64,000 bases of DNA, from assembly GCF_027497215.1 (NCBI RefSeq), contig NZ_CP114904.1, positions 62,001-126,000 on the forward strand, in the 5' to 3' direction. Made by a program: the position numbers and the translations under genes. The stretch's first letter is position 1; every line of letters begins with the position of its first letter. The notes under the pieces were generated by a model, which did not search any database, was not told where the DNA came from, and saw only the letters and a program-made list of their open reading frames with translations. Source of the stretch: Micromonospora sp. WMMD812 (GTDB lineage: Bacteria; Actinomycetota; Actinomycetes; Mycobacteriales; Micromonosporaceae). Below are positions 44,389-53,936 of this stretch, in pieces.

Positions 44389-45489
44389 TTACTTGGTGAG
44401 CGGCGAGAGCTTCGGGTCGTTGGCGTACGCCTCGGCCGCGTTGGCCTTGGTGACGGCGACCGGCGGGAGCAGGTAGGTGTCGACGACCTTGACACCGTTG
44501 TTGTACGACTTGGTGTCGTTCACCTGCGGGGTGTTACCGGCCTGCAGGGCCTTGACCATCTCGATGGTCTGCTTGACCAGGTTGCGGGTGTCCTTGTTGA
44601 TGGTCATGTACTGCTCGCCAGCCATGATCGACTTGACCGACTCGACCTCGGAGTCCTGGCCGCTGACGACCGGGACCGGCTTGCCGGCGCCCTTGACCGA
44701 GGTGATGATCGCCCGGGCGAGGGTGTCGTTCGGGGAGAGGACGCCGTCCAGCTCCTTGTTGCCGTAGGTCGAGGTCAGCAGCTGGTCCATGCGGGCCTGC
44801 GCACCCTCGGCCTTCCAGCCTTGGATGGCGGTCTGCTTCACGTCGGTCTGCTTCGAGGCGACGACCACGTTGCCCTTGTCGATCTCCGGCTTCAGCACGT
44901 CCATCGCGCCGTCGAAGAAGACCTTGGCGTTGTTGTCGTCCGGCGAGCCGGAGAAGAGCTCGATGTTGTACGGGCCGTTCGGCTTCTTGGCCTTCATGCC
45001 GTCCAGCAGGGCCTGGCCCTGGAGCTGGCCGACCTTGAAGTTGTCGAACGCGACGTAATAGTCGAGGTCCGGCGTGTTGGTGATCAGCCGGTCGTACGCG
45101 ATGACCTTCGCGCCGGCCTCGTGCGCCGCGGCGACCTGGGTCGACAGCTGCGCGGCGTCGGTCGCGCCGATGACGATGACCTTGGCGCCCTTGGTGACCA
45201 TGGCGGTGATCTGGGCCTGCTGGTCGGCGACCGTGGTCGACGCGCCCGCGTACTGCACGTCGCTCTGGAAGCCGGCCTCCTTGAGGCCGTTGGTGAACAG
45301 GTCGCCCGCGAGGACCCAGTTCTCCGACGTCTTGGCCGGGAGGGCCACACCGATCAGAGAGTTGGCCGGGAAGCCCTTGGCCTCGGAGCCCGAGCCGCTG
45401 GTGCCCTCGTCACGGCCGGAGCCGCAGGCGGTGAGGGCAAGCGCCGCGATGGCGCCAACGGCCACCGCCTTGCCGATGATGTTGCGCAT
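44389..45489 (-). CDS. chvE: Multiple-monosaccharide ABC transporter, substrate-binding lipoprotein (ChvE-like)
   Basis: 366 residues. The signal peptide ends in a lipobox (ALALTACGSG, Cys at about residue 22). The mature part has the two-lobe sugar-binding fold of the ChvE/xylose group: LIGVALPAKTSENWVLAGDLFTNGLKEAGF, VIVIGATDAAQLSTQVAAAHEAGAKVIAYDRLI, VVSGQDSEVESVKSIMAGEQYMTINKDTR. It binds monosaccharides outside the membrane and delivers them to the permease encoded upstream in the operon. 48 bases separate the two genes, with a GAAAGG ribosome site. Terminated by the hairpin at 44336. Confidence 0.92.
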   Translation of the reverse strand: MRNIIGKAVAVGAIAALALTACGSGRDEGTSGSGSEAKGFPANSLIGVALPAKTSENWVLAGDLFTNGLKEAGFQSDVQYAGASTTVADQQAQITAMVTKGAKVIVIGATDAAQLSTQVAAAHEAGAKVIAYDRLITNTPDLDYYVAFDNFKVGQLQGQALLDGMKAKKPNGPYNIELFSGSPDDNNAKVFFDGAMDVLKPEIDKGNVVVASKQTDVKQTAIQGWKAEGAQARMDQLLTSTYGNKELDGVLSPNDTLARAIITSVKGAGKPVPVVSGQDSEVESVKSIMAGEQYMTINKDTRNLVKQTIEMVKALQAGNTPQVNDTKSYNNGVKVVDTYLLPPVAVTKANAAEAYANDPKLSPLTK

Positions 45490-45537
45490 GAGAGATGCGT
45501 GCCTTTCTCGGGTGGTGATTGAGGGGAGTGGTCGGCG

Positions 45538-46836
45538 TCAGCCGGCCACCGGTGCCTTGGCGGGCTCGCGGTCCGCGTCGGACGTCGGAGGTGGTGCGGC
45601 CGGGGTGTCCCGGCGGAACGAGCGGGTGATGCTCCCGATGACCGAGAAGCGTCCCTGCCGCTTGTTGTAGACGTCGAGGGCGACGGCCAGCAGCAGCACC
45701 AGGCCCTTGATGATCTGGACCCGGTCGGTGCCGACACCCATCAGCTGCAGGCCGTTGTTGAGCACGGCCATGACCAGACCGCCGACGATCGAGCCGCTGA
45801 TGGTGCCGATGCCGCCGGAGACGGCCGCGCCGCCGATGAAGACCGCGGCGATGGCGTCCAGCTCCCAGCCGTTGCCGTCCTGCGGACCGGAGGCCGCCGA
45901 ACGGGCCACGAAGATCATGCCGGCCAGCGCGGCCAGGACGGACATGTTCATCATGACGTAGAAGTTGACCCGCTTGAGCTTCACGCCGGACAGCTCCGCC
46001 GCACGGGCGTTGCCACCCAGCGCGTAGATGTGCCGGCCGCCCGCGGTGTTGCGGGTGTAGAACGAGTACGCGAGCACCAGCGCGACCAGGATGATGCCGG
46101 ACACCGGGAAGCTGGTGCCGACGCGGCCGCTGGCGAAACGGAGCGAGACGAAGACGAGCACACCGACCATGACCGCCATCCGCAGGATGGAGATCCACAT
46201 CGGGATCGGGTCGGCGTTCATGTCCCGGCGGGTCTTGCGGGCCTGGAGCTCCCGCCACACCACCGCGACGCAGCCCGCGAGGCCGAGCAGCAGCGTGAGG
46301 TTGTTGTAGCCGGTGTTCGGCCCGACCTCGGGCAGGAAGCCGGAGCCGATCACCCGGAAGCCCTCCGGCACCGGGATGGTGTTCGCGTTACCGATGAACT
46401 GGTTGCCGCCGCGGAAGAGCAGCATGCCCGCCAGGGTGACGATGAACGCCGGCACCCCGATGTAGGCGACCCAGAAGCCCTGCCAGGCGCCGATGATCGC
46501 GCCGATGGCGAGGCCGAAGATGATGGCCACCGGCCAGGGCAGGTCCCACTCGGCCATCGCCTTGGCGACCAGGATGCCGGTGATGGCGGCGACCGAGCCG
46601 ACCGAGAGGTCGATGTGCCCGGCGACGATCACCATCAGCATGCCGATGGCCAGGATCAGGATGTACGAGTTCTGCTGGAAGAGCGCGATCAGGTTGTCCG
46701 ACCGCAGCGTCAGCCCGTCCGTCAGGATCTGGAACAGGACGACGATCGCGACCAGCGTGAAGATCATCCCGAACTGGCGGGCGTTGGAGGTGGTTCCTCC
46801 GAAGAGGTTCTTCTGGAGTTCCTTCAGTCGGCTCAT
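45538..46836 (-). CDS. mmsB: Multiple-monosaccharide ABC transporter permease
   Basis: 432 residues with about ten hydrophobic helices. The sugar-permease coupling region [28 protein letters not shown] is at about 80-110, and the second signature [30 protein letters not shown] is at about 270-300. Its start overlaps the ATPase stop by four bases. The C-terminal 40 residues are hydrophilic. Confidence 0.94.
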   Translation of the reverse strand: MSRLKELQKNLFGGTTSNARQFGMIFTLVAIVVLFQILTDGLTLRSDNLIALFQQNSYILILAIGMLMVIVAGHIDLSVGSVAAITGILVAKAMAEWDLPWPVAIIFGLAIGAIIGAWQGFWVAYIGVPAFIVTLAGMLLFRGGNQFIGNANTIPVPEGFRVIGSGFLPEVGPNTGYNNLTLLLGLAGCVAVVWRELQARKTRRDMNADPIPMWISILRMAVMVGVLVFVSLRFASGRVGTSFPVSGIILVALVLAYSFYTRNTAGGRHIYALGGNARAAELSGVKLKRVNFYVMMNMSVLAALAGMIFVARSAASGPQDGNGWELDAIAAVFIGGAAVSGGIGTISGSIVGGLVMAVLNNGLQLMGVGTDRVQIIKGLVLLLAVALDVYNKRQGRFSVIGSITRSFRRDTPAAPPPTSDADREPAKAPVAG

Positions 46837-48380
46837 CGTGTCTGCATCTTCTTAGTCGAGGTCATCAGCTTCAGGAGGGTTTCCGGGTCCGCGTCCTGGC
46901 GGGCGACTTCGCCGGTGATGGTGCCTTCGGACACCGTGTAGATGCGGTCGCAGAGACCGATCAGCTCAGGCAGCTCCGAGGAGATGACGATGACGCCCTT
47001 CCCCTGGTCCGCAAGCCGCTGGATGATGCCATAGATCTCGTACTTGGCACCAACGTCGATACCCCGCGTCGGCTCGTCGAGGATCAGCAGGTCCGGGTCC
47101 GTGAACATCCACTTCGCCAGGACGACCTTCTGCTGGTTGCCGCCGGAGAGCTTGTTGACGCCCTCGTCGACCGTCGGGGCCTTGATCCGCAGGTCCCGGC
47201 GGTACGCCTCGGCCGCCCGGTACTCCTCGACCTCGTCGAGCACACCGTGGTGCGTGATCTTCGACAACTTCGCCGCCACCGTCGACGTCTTGATGTCGTC
47301 GAGCAGGTTGAGGCCGATCGCCTTGCGGTCCTCGCTGACGTACGCGAGCCCGTTGGCGATCGCGTCCGCCACCGACTTCAGGACGATCTCCTTGCCGTCC
47401 TTGTGCACCGTGCCGGACTCGTACACGCCGTACGAGCGACCGAACACACTCATGGCCAGCTCGGTGCGACCGGCGCCCATGAGGCCGGCGAAGCCGACGA
47501 TCTCGCCGCGGCGTACGACGAAGTTCGAGTGCTTGGCGACCAGCCGCTCGGCGGAGATCGGGTGCCGGACGGTCCAGTCCCGGACCTCGAAGAAGACCTC
47601 ACCGATCTTCGGGGTGTGGTCCGGGAACCGGCTGTGCAGCTCCCGACCGACCATGCCCCGCACGATCCGGTCCTCGTCGACGCCGTCGGCCCTGACGTCC
47701 AGCGTCTCGACGGTCCGGCCGTCGCGCAGGATGGTGATCCGGTCGGCGATCGCCTCGATCTCGTTCAGCTTGTGCGAGATGATGATCGAGGTGATGCCGC
47801 GCTCACGGAAGCCGCGCAGCAGGTCGAGCAGGTGCCGCGAGTCCTCCTCGTTCAGCGCGGCGGTCGGCTCGTCCAGGATGAGCAGCTTGACGTCCTTGGC
47901 GAAGGCCTTGGCGATCTCCACCAGCTGCTGCTTGCCGACACCGATGTCCTTGATCAGGGTGTCCGGGTCCTCTTCGAGGCCGACCCGGGCCATCAGGTCC
48001 AGGGCCATCCGGTTCGCGGCCTTCCAGTCGATCGCGCCCCGCTTGCGCGGCTCGTTGCCGAGGAAGATGTTCTCGGTGATCGACATGTGCGGGATCAGCG
48101 CGAGCTCCTGGTGGATGATCACGATGCCCGCGTGCTCGCTGCTCCGGATGTCCGAGAAGCGGCTTTCCGCGTTCTGGTAGACGATGTCGCCGTCGTAGCT
48201 GCCGTACGGGTAGACCCCGCTGAGCACCTTCATCAGCGTGGACTTGCCCGCACCGTTCTCGCCGCAGATGGCGTGGATCTCGCCGGCGCGCACCACGAGG
48301 TTGACGTCGGAGAGAGCCTTGACTCCGGGGAACTCCTTGGTGATGGATCGCATCTCCAGGAGGATCGGCGCGTCGTTCAT
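46833..48380 (-). CDS. mmsA: Multiple-monosaccharide ABC transporter ATPase (double NBD)
   Basis: 515 residues with two fused ATPase halves. Half 1 has Walker [10 protein letters not shown] and Walker [12 protein letters not shown], with signature [14 protein letters not shown] instead of LSGGQ. Half 2 has a degenerate Walker A (GLMGAGRTE) but a good signature ([15 protein letters not shown]) and Walker [13 protein letters not shown]. This split of functions is normal for sugar importers of the RbsA/XylG type. The ATG at 48380 is chosen because conserved sequence starts there; an upstream frame adds nothing recognisable. First gene of the transporter operon, with a leader of about 140 bases below the operator region at 48526-48632. 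Confidence 0.94.
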   Translation of the reverse strand: MNDAPILLEMRSITKEFPGVKALSDVNLVVRAGEIHAICGENGAGKSTLMKVLSGVYPYGSYDGDIVYQNAESRFSDIRSSEHAGIVIIHQELALIPHMSITENIFLGNEPRKRGAIDWKAANRMALDLMARVGLEEDPDTLIKDIGVGKQQLVEIAKAFAKDVKLLILDEPTAALNEEDSRHLLDLLRGFRERGITSIIISHKLNEIEAIADRITILRDGRTVETLDVRADGVDEDRIVRGMVGRELHSRFPDHTPKIGEVFFEVRDWTVRHPISAERLVAKHSNFVVRRGEIVGFAGLMGAGRTELAMSVFGRSYGVYESGTVHKDGKEIVLKSVADAIANGLAYVSEDRKAIGLNLLDDIKTSTVAAKLSKITHHGVLDEVEEYRAAEAYRRDLRIKAPTVDEGVNKLSGGNQQKVVLAKWMFTDPDLLILDEPTRGIDVGAKYEIYGIIQRLADQGKGVIVISSELPELIGLCDRIYTVSEGTITGEVARQDADPETLLKLMTSTKKMQTR

Positions 48381-48525
48381 CGTTGGCGCCACCTTGCCAA
48401 CGTCATGGGATGCCTCCGTGAGGGGATGGGTCCAGCACCGGATGGGTTTTGTTGTGTACGGCAACGTATTGCGAACAGAACTTCATCCGCAAGTGAGGAA
48501 GCCAACATTTCCGTAACAACCCGGC

Positions 48526-48632
48526 AATATAGACGTTGTCCGCTGCGGTCCGTGTCGCCTTCGCACGCCACGTCCGGTTTCTCCTCATCGGTCGACACGG
48601 GACAACGTTGTCTTGCCAGGGTCTGACATTGT
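48526..48632. promoter_or_regulatory. Cluster of GACAAC-type operators between mmsA and the M23 gene
   Basis: The full palindrome GACAACGTTGTC lies at 48601-48612, identical to the core of the LacI operator before GH2. A half copy (ACGTTGTC, 48533-48540) abuts TATATT on the minus strand (48526-48531), a likely -10 of the mmsA operon. A third, shorter palindrome GACATTGTC (48624-48632) ends just before the M23 start codon. Co-repression of both divergent units by the 37.7 kb LacI protein or a homologue is likely. Confidence 0.65.
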
Positions 48633-48633
48633 C

Positions 48634-49293
48634 GTGGCGGTGACCACTGGCCGTTCGACCAGCCCCCACTCCGACCATCGCCCCAGGCGTCGTATCCTCC
48701 GGATCGTCGGCGTGCTCGGCGTGCTCGGCGCGCTCGCCGTCCTCGTGGCCGTCGTCGTGACCGTCGTGCCGCTGCTGCGCCCCCCGGGTCCCCGTCCGCT
48801 CTTCCAACTCCCCGTCGCCTGCGGCGAGACCTGGCAGCTCGGCACCTACCCCGGCCACGACGACTACGACGTCGACCTGTTCCCCACCGAGGGCGAGGCG
48901 TGGGGGAGGCCCGTGCTGGCCTCGTACGCCGGCGAGGTCACCGAGGCGGGCATCAACGGCTCGCTGGGCGGCCGTACCCCGGAGGACCCGGACGGCCCGC
49001 GCGGCCGTGGCGGCGGCTACTGGGTGAAGATCGACCACGGCGGCCGGTGGGAGACGCAGTACCTCCACCTGCTCGAACCGCCACTGGTGCGGGTCGGCCA
49101 GCGGGTCGCGCAGGGCGAGCAGATCGGGAGGGTGGGCAGCACCGGCAACTCCGGCGCGCCCCACCTGCACTACGAACAGCGCCGCGGCTGGGACAAGGTC
49201 GAGACCCACTTCGACGGCGAGCCGTCGGGCATCACGCACGACGACCGGGAGTACACCGTCACGCGGACGAGCAACAACTGCGCCGCCGGGTGA
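48634..49293 (+). CDS. Membrane-anchored M23-family peptidase-like protein
   Basis: About 219 residues. The start is taken as the GTG at 48634; the GTG at 48640 is also possible. A cytoplasmic basic segment (RPRRRILRIV) is followed by one transmembrane helix (about 24-50), leaving the enzyme outside. The LytM/M23 fold follows: YPGHDDYDVDLF supplies the first His and Asp ligands, and YLHLLEPPLVRVGQRVAQGEQIGRVGSTGNSGAPHLHYE the catalytic His and the HxH metal motif. The family cuts peptidoglycan peptide bridges. Divergence from a sugar importer and shared operators are unusual for such an enzyme. A target other than its own wall (other bacteria's peptidoglycan) is possible but unproven. Confidence 0.82.
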   Translation: MAVTTGRSTSPHSDHRPRRRILRIVGVLGVLGALAVLVAVVVTVVPLLRPPGPRPLFQLPVACGETWQLGTYPGHDDYDVDLFPTEGEAWGRPVLASYAGEVTEAGINGSLGGRTPEDPDGPRGRGGGYWVKIDHGGRWETQYLHLLEPPLVRVGQRVAQGEQIGRVGSTGNSGAPHLHYEQRRGWDKVETHFDGEPSGITHDDREYTVTRTSNNCAAG

Positions 49294-49402
49294 CCGGGGC
49301 CGGGGGCCACCAGGTGCCGGTCAGCCGGCCGGATGTCCCTCCGCGAACGGACCCGTCCGGACGCGCCCCGGGGGTCGCCCGCCCCGTCGACGCCGACGAG
49401 GA

Positions 49403-50560
49403 TCACCCCGGCGGGGGATTCCGGTGGGCGGTCGCGACGATGGCCGCCCGCAGGCTGGTGAGGGCGTGGTTCCGTGCACCGGCCAGCGCGGGTTCGTCGG
49501 TCAGTGCCGCCGCGCGGACCGGCACCGGCCGGCGGGCGCGGCCGAGGGCCGCGCCGATGGCGTCGATCAGCAGCGGGTGGCCGCCCCACGGACCGCCGAT
49601 GACCACGATCGTCGGGTCGGTGAGCGCGACGACCGCGGCCAGGACGCCGCAGACCGCGTCGGCCACCGTCGCGCGGACGGCCGTCGCCCGCGCGTCGGCG
49701 GCGGTGGTCGCCGCGAGGAGACGGTCGACGTCGACGGCCGTCGAGCCGGCCCGGCGCAGGCCGAGGTGGCCGAACACCTCGATGAAGGCGGTCGCCTCGC
49801 CCTTCGGGCCGGTGGTGACCACGTGCGCGATCTCGCCGGCGATGCCGTGGTGGCCGCGTCGCACGTCGCCGTCGGTGACGACGGCGCAACCCAGTCCTTC
49901 ACCGAGGTGGAGGTAGGCGAAGTCGTCGAGGCCCTCCGCTCCGGGGCCCGCGCGCTCGGCCCGCGCGGCCCAGTTCACGTCGTTGTCGACGACGACCGGC
50001 CCGGCGACGTGCGGCGCGAGGATCTCGACCGGATCGAGCTCGCCGACGAGGAAGGGCGCGTCGGGCAGGTGGACGAGCCGGCCGGTGGCGCGGTGCACCG
50101 GGTCGGCGGCACTGACGACGGCGACGCGCGGTGCCGCGCCGACGGCCTCGCGGATCTCGACGACCGCCGCCCGCAGCGCGGCGGCGACCTGGGTGGGGCG
50201 GGCCGGCCGGCTGATCGTCCGCGCCGTCCGCGCCAGCACGTCGCCGTAGGGGTCCACCACCTCGGCCCGGACGCCCTCGGGTGCGATGCTCACCGCCAGC
50301 GCGGTGCCGGCGTCGGCGGTGAGGGCGTAGTACGACCCCACGCGACCCCGGCCGCGGCCGCCCGGCGTCCGCTCGCCGGTGTCCGCCACCAGGCCGCGTT
50401 CGGTCAGCCGGCGCACGCTCTCGCCCGCGGTGGGTCTCGAGATGCCGGTCCGCGTCGCCAGCTCCGCGCGGGTCAGCCGCCGGTGCCGCATGAGTGCGCG
50501 CAGCACGTGCTCGTCGGTCAGTGACCGCACCAGCTCCAGCGACGGCTTGGCGGGATCCAC
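49403..50560 (-). CDS. ROK-family regulator lacking the zinc motif
   Basis: 385 residues. The winged helix is at about 15-65 (RALMRHRRLTRAELATRTGISRPTAGESVRRLTERGLV), with the ROK domain from about 85 on. The usual CxCGxxGC zinc cluster is absent: the corresponding stretch is GEIAHVVTTGPKGEATAF, so ligand binding or folding must differ from classical ROK proteins. The GTG start at 50560 lies exactly six bases after a TAGAAT box, so the message is probably leaderless. That -10 box is inside a 25-base imperfect palindrome, giving autorepression. It is divergent from the DUF1479 gene. Confidence 0.88.
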   Translation of the reverse strand: MDPAKPSLELVRSLTDEHVLRALMRHRRLTRAELATRTGISRPTAGESVRRLTERGLVADTGERTPGGRGRGRVGSYYALTADAGTALAVSIAPEGVRAEVVDPYGDVLARTARTISRPARPTQVAAALRAAVVEIREAVGAAPRVAVVSAADPVHRATGRLVHLPDAPFLVGELDPVEILAPHVAGPVVVDNDVNWAARAERAGPGAEGLDDFAYLHLGEGLGCAVVTDGDVRRGHHGIAGEIAHVVTTGPKGEATAFIEVFGHLGLRRAGSTAVDVDRLLAATTAADARATAVRATVADAVCGVLAAVVALTDPTIVVIGGPWGGHPLLIDAIGAALGRARRPVPVRAAALTDEPALAGARNHALTSLRAAIVATAHRNPPPG

Positions 50561-50566
50561 GCCGCG

Positions 50567-50611
50567 ATTCTAGTCAGGGCCCTTGTCTAGAAGGGGGAGC
50601 GCCCCTACAGT
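50567..50611. promoter_or_regulatory. Operator and divergent promoters between ROK and DUF1479 genes
   Basis: A 25-base palindrome with two mismatched pairs spans 50568-50592 (TTCTAGTCAG at one end, TTGTCTAGAA at the other). It covers the ROK -10 box (TAGAAT, minus, 50567-50572) and the -35 of the plus-strand promoter TTGTCT (50583-50588), 17 bases, TACAGT (50606-50611). One bound regulator would shut off both genes. A further copy of the half-site, CTGACTAGAA, sits at 50628-50637 in the DUF1479 ribosome-site region. Confidence 0.65.
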
Positions 50612-50646
50612 CGATTCAAGAAGAGAGCTGACTAGAAGGAGCCGCC

Positions 50647-51936
50647 GTGTCAGCCCCCGCCGTGCCCGCCACCAGTCCGTTGCCCGCCCTGCCGCATTGG
50701 GAGCAGACCCCGACCGACCTGCCGGCCGCGATCCGCGAGGTCAAGGCCGCGCTGCGCGCCCGCATCGCCGCCTCCGGCCGTACGGTCGAGGAGGTCTTCG
50801 CCGTCGTCGAGCGCCGCGTCCAGGCCGCTGTCGACGAGATCACCGCCGCCCGGGCGCGGGGTGAGGCGATCTGGCCCGCCATCGACTACGCCGACATCGC
50901 CGCCGGCACCGTGCCCGCCGCGCAGGTCGCGTTGCTGCGCCGGCGCGGGTGCCTCGTCGTGCGCGGGCACTTCGACCGCGACCAGGCCCTGCGCTGGGAC
51001 CGCGAGATCGTCGACTACGTCGACGGCAACCGGTTCTTCGAGAACTACCGCGGGCCCGGCGACGACTTCTTCGGCAGCGTCGGCTCCAAGCCCGAGATCT
51101 ACCCCATCTACTGGTCGCCGGCGCAGATGCAGGCCCGCCAGAGCGACCGGATGGCCCGGGTCCAGGCGTTCCTCAACAGCCAGTGGACGCACGAGTCCGA
51201 CGGGGTGCGGTGGTTCGACCCCGACCGCGACTCGCTCTACCCCGACCGCATCCGCCGGCGCCCCGAGGGCGCCGACTCCAACGGCCTCGGCACCCACCTC
51301 GACCCCGGCACCCTCGACCTGTGGATGACCGAGGCCTACCAGAGGGCCTTCCGGCGCCTGTTCGACGGCACCGTCGAGCAGTACGACCCGTGGGACGCCG
51401 CGCACCGCACCGCCGGGCCGCAGTACCCGGGCAGCACCATGTGCTCCGCCTTCCGCACCTTCCAGGGCTGGACGGCCCTGTCCGACATGGACCACGATCA
51501 GGGTGTCCTGCACTCCGTCCCGATCCCCGAGGCCATGGCGTACCTGATGCTGCGGCCGCTGCTGAGCGACGTGCCCGACGACGACATGTGCGGTGTGACC
51601 GTCAACCAGGTGTTCCCGGCCAGCGAGCGGTGGCACCCGCTGCTGATGCGGGCCCTCACCGGCATCCCCGACGGCGACTCCGTCTGGTGGCACTGCGACA
51701 TGATCCACAGTGTCGCGCCGGTCCGGAACCAGAAGGGCTGGGGCAACGTGATGTACATCCCCGCAGCGCCCTGGTGCCCCCGCAACGAGGCGTACGCGGC
51801 GACCGTGCGGGAAGCCTTCCGCACCGGCTCCAGCCCCGGCGACTTCCCCGCCGAGCACTACGAGCGCGCCTGGCCCGACCGCTTCCAGCCCGACCAGCTC
51901 AACGACACCGGCCGCCGCGGCCTCGGCCTGGCCTGA
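50647..51936 (+). CDS. DUF1479 (YbiU-type) putative Fe(II)/2-oxoglutarate dioxygenase
   Basis: 429 residues, the normal length of DUF1479 proteins. Iron-site candidates in a double-stranded beta-helix: His-x-Asp in THLDPGTLDLW (about residue 217) and a distal His in WWHCDMIHSVAP (about residue 360), followed by the Arg of APVRNQKGWGNVMYIPAAPW that could bind 2-oxoglutarate. The GTG at 50647 has AGAAGGAG 5 bases upstream; that site overlaps a CTGACTAGAA word. It probably oxidises a small molecule; the substrate is unknown. Controlled with the divergent ROK gene. Confidence 0.85.
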   Translation: MSAPAVPATSPLPALPHWEQTPTDLPAAIREVKAALRARIAASGRTVEEVFAVVERRVQAAVDEITAARARGEAIWPAIDYADIAAGTVPAAQVALLRRRGCLVVRGHFDRDQALRWDREIVDYVDGNRFFENYRGPGDDFFGSVGSKPEIYPIYWSPAQMQARQSDRMARVQAFLNSQWTHESDGVRWFDPDRDSLYPDRIRRRPEGADSNGLGTHLDPGTLDLWMTEAYQRAFRRLFDGTVEQYDPWDAAHRTAGPQYPGSTMCSAFRTFQGWTALSDMDHDQGVLHSVPIPEAMAYLMLRPLLSDVPDDDMCGVTVNQVFPASERWHPLLMRALTGIPDGDSVWWHCDMIHSVAPVRNQKGWGNVMYIPAAPWCPRNEAYAATVREAFRTGSSPGDFPAEHYERAWPDRFQPDQLNDTGRRGLGLA

Positions 51937-51977
51937 GCCCTCGCGTCGACCCCGCCCGACAAGCCGCACGGGTGCTG

Positions 51978-52009
51978 CGGGTCGCCGCCGGAGAACCGGC
52001 GGCGACCCG
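51978..52009. terminator. Bidirectional terminator between DUF1479 and lyase genes
   Basis: A perfect 14-base stem (51978-51991 with 51996-52009) around AGAA, between two convergent stop codons (51936 and 52020). Confidence 0.85.
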
Positions 52010-52019
52010 TACCGCGGGG

Positions 52020-53627
52020 TCAGTTCGGGTTGTCGCCGTGGGTCAACGTCTCCCAGGCGACGAAGAGGTTGTTGCTGCCGGCCGGGCGCTGTTGTGCCGT
52101 GAGGGTCTGGGTGTTGGTCATCGCGTTGCCCAGGCGGTTCGCCAACGCGTTGTAGCCGACCTCGGTGATCGGGCCGAGGCCCCGGGTGAGGCTGCCGCCG
52201 CACAGCCAGGGGGGCGCCGGCTCGCCGAGCTGGTATCGGGAGTGGAAGCCGAGGGCGTGCCGCAGCCGCTCACCGACCTGCGGGTACAGGTCCTGTCCCT
52301 GGATGCGGGAGGTCTCCGCGACGTGGGAGATGGCGGAGATGCCGTACCCGGTGTGGGTGAAGTCGCGGCAGGTCTCCTGGGCGAGGCCGGCGACGAACGT
52401 GGACTGCCCGTGCCAGTAGTTGATGATCTCGCTGCTGGTGTCCAGGCCGCTGCCGGGCGTCGTGTACGGCAGCGCCCCGTCGCTGGGCAGGTAGACGAAC
52501 GCGCGGGTCCGGGTGAGGAAGCGGGCGACCGCCGAGTCGTAGGCGGCCCGGTCCTCGAGGAACACGGTGATGCCGACGGCGGCCTCCATCATGGTCAGTT
52601 CCCAGTTGCCGTTGCTGTTCGAGCCGTTGCGGACCATTGGCAGGTAGACGGTGCGGAGCATGGTGGCGAAGCGGCTGGCGTTGGGCCAGCTGGCGTACGT
52701 GTAGCGGATGATCTCGGCCGCCCGCGGCCAGACCGAGCCGGCCCACCCCGTCTGCAACGGCGCGTTGCTGCCGGTGTGCGCGGTGATCGTGGCGGACCAC
52801 GCGTCCATGATCTGGATCGCCTTCTGGGCGTACCGGGCGTCTCCGGTGACGTACCAGGCGAGCGCGTCGGTGTACGCGGCGATCGCGTCCTCACGTTCGT
52901 CGGTGCAGCCGTGGTTGGGGTTGGAGTAGGAGCCGCACTCGACGACCGACCGGGGCGCCGGGGTCCGGGACAGGGAGGCGTATCGGCTGCTCATCATCTG
53001 GTTGAAGGCCGACGTCCAGGGCTGCGCGCCGGCCTGCACCCGGCCGCGGACGAAGTCGAGCTGGCCGCGACTGACCAGCACCCCGGGGTGGGTGAAGCCG
53101 CCCGACGGGGGAGGGGTGCCGCCGCTGGGCAGGGTCCAGGCCTGGTTCGCGGCGCCGGTGCAGGTCCAGATCTGCAGGGGGGTGCCGTCGGCGGAGCTGG
53201 GGCCGGTCGCGTCGAGGCACTTGCCCGAGTTGGCGTTCACCAGCTGCCCGCCGGTGGACGACCACCGTTGCGCCGCGGTGCCGTTGCAGTCGTAGATCTG
53301 CACCCGGGTGCCGTTGGCCGTGCCGGCGGCCGCCACGTCGAGGCACTTGCCGAGAGCCCGGATCATGCCGTCGTCGGCGACCGTCCACTGCTGCGCGGTG
53401 CTGCCGTTGCAGGCGTACAGCTGCACCTGCGTGCCGTTGGCGGGGCTCGCCGCGGCCACGTCGACGCACTTGCCGCCGTACCCGGTGATGGCGCCGACGG
53501 CGGCCGCGGCCGCCGCGTGGACGCCGACCATCAGGCTCGCCGGCAGGGCGAGAACGGCCGCGGTGAGTGCGGCGGCCAACCGGGTGCGGGGGCGGCGGGG
53601 AGCGACCCCGGCCGTTCGTCGCGCCAT
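52020..53627 (-). CDS. Secreted alginate-lyase-family enzyme with ricin-type lectin domain
   Basis: 535 residues. Signal peptide 1-40 (basic, then LAAALTAAVLALPASLMVG). A ricin B beta-trefoil follows at about 45-165 with three GKCLDV/GKCVDV repeats and QQW/QRW motifs. After a Pro/Ser linker comes an alpha/alpha-barrel of the alginate-lyase family at about 180-520 (HPGVLVSRGQLDFVRGRVQAG, AAEIIRYTYASWP, NSNGNWELTMMEAAVGITVFLEDR, YWHGQSTFVAGLAQETCRDFTHTGYGI). The Asn-rich NGNWE and the His of YWHGQ and DFTHTGYG are likely catalytic. The uronic-acid polymer it cuts cannot be told from sequence. Promoter lies in the AT-rich 53745-53815 stretch. Confidence 0.85.
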   Translation of the reverse strand: MARRTAGVAPRRPRTRLAAALTAAVLALPASLMVGVHAAAAAAVGAITGYGGKCVDVAAASPANGTQVQLYACNGSTAQQWTVADDGMIRALGKCLDVAAAGTANGTRVQIYDCNGTAAQRWSSTGGQLVNANSGKCLDATGPSSADGTPLQIWTCTGAANQAWTLPSGGTPPPSGGFTHPGVLVSRGQLDFVRGRVQAGAQPWTSAFNQMMSSRYASLSRTPAPRSVVECGSYSNPNHGCTDEREDAIAAYTDALAWYVTGDARYAQKAIQIMDAWSATITAHTGSNAPLQTGWAGSVWPRAAEIIRYTYASWPNASRFATMLRTVYLPMVRNGSNSNGNWELTMMEAAVGITVFLEDRAAYDSAVARFLTRTRAFVYLPSDGALPYTTPGSGLDTSSEIINYWHGQSTFVAGLAQETCRDFTHTGYGISAISHVAETSRIQGQDLYPQVGERLRHALGFHSRYQLGEPAPPWLCGGSLTRGLGPITEVGYNALANRLGNAMTNTQTLTAQQRPAGSNNLFVAWETLTHGDNPN

Positions 53628-53878
53628 GTCCTGGTCCTTTCCACCACGGGAGGCGGTAGGTCGGGACTCCGCCGGAGGTGGGCACGCCGGTCACCGGCGT
53701 CGCCGTGGCGGGGGCGCCGGTCGTCGGTGGTTGAGGCCTGCCCGGTGCGGCGGATCCAAATTGTAAAGTGTGTTAATCATTGCAGGGATGACCATCGATA
53801 TCAATCGCTGACTCGTCGGCGCGGGCAGTCCACGACGGAGCCTCCGCGGCCGGCGTCGGGTGACCGACGTGCCGGCCC

Positions 53879-53927
53879 GGATTCGGCGCCCGGTGCCGCC
53901 GGCGCCGACGCCCGTGCCGCCGAATCC
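53879..53927 (-). terminator. Terminator of the AlaRS-like gene
   Basis: GGATTCGGCG (53879-53888) pairs with CGCCGAATCC (53918-53927), with further GC-rich pairing inside, 10 bases after the stop codon at 53937. The rest of the 309-base gap (53628-53936) holds the AT-rich promoter region of the lyase gene. Confidence 0.6.
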
Positions 53928-53936
53928 GGCACCCGG

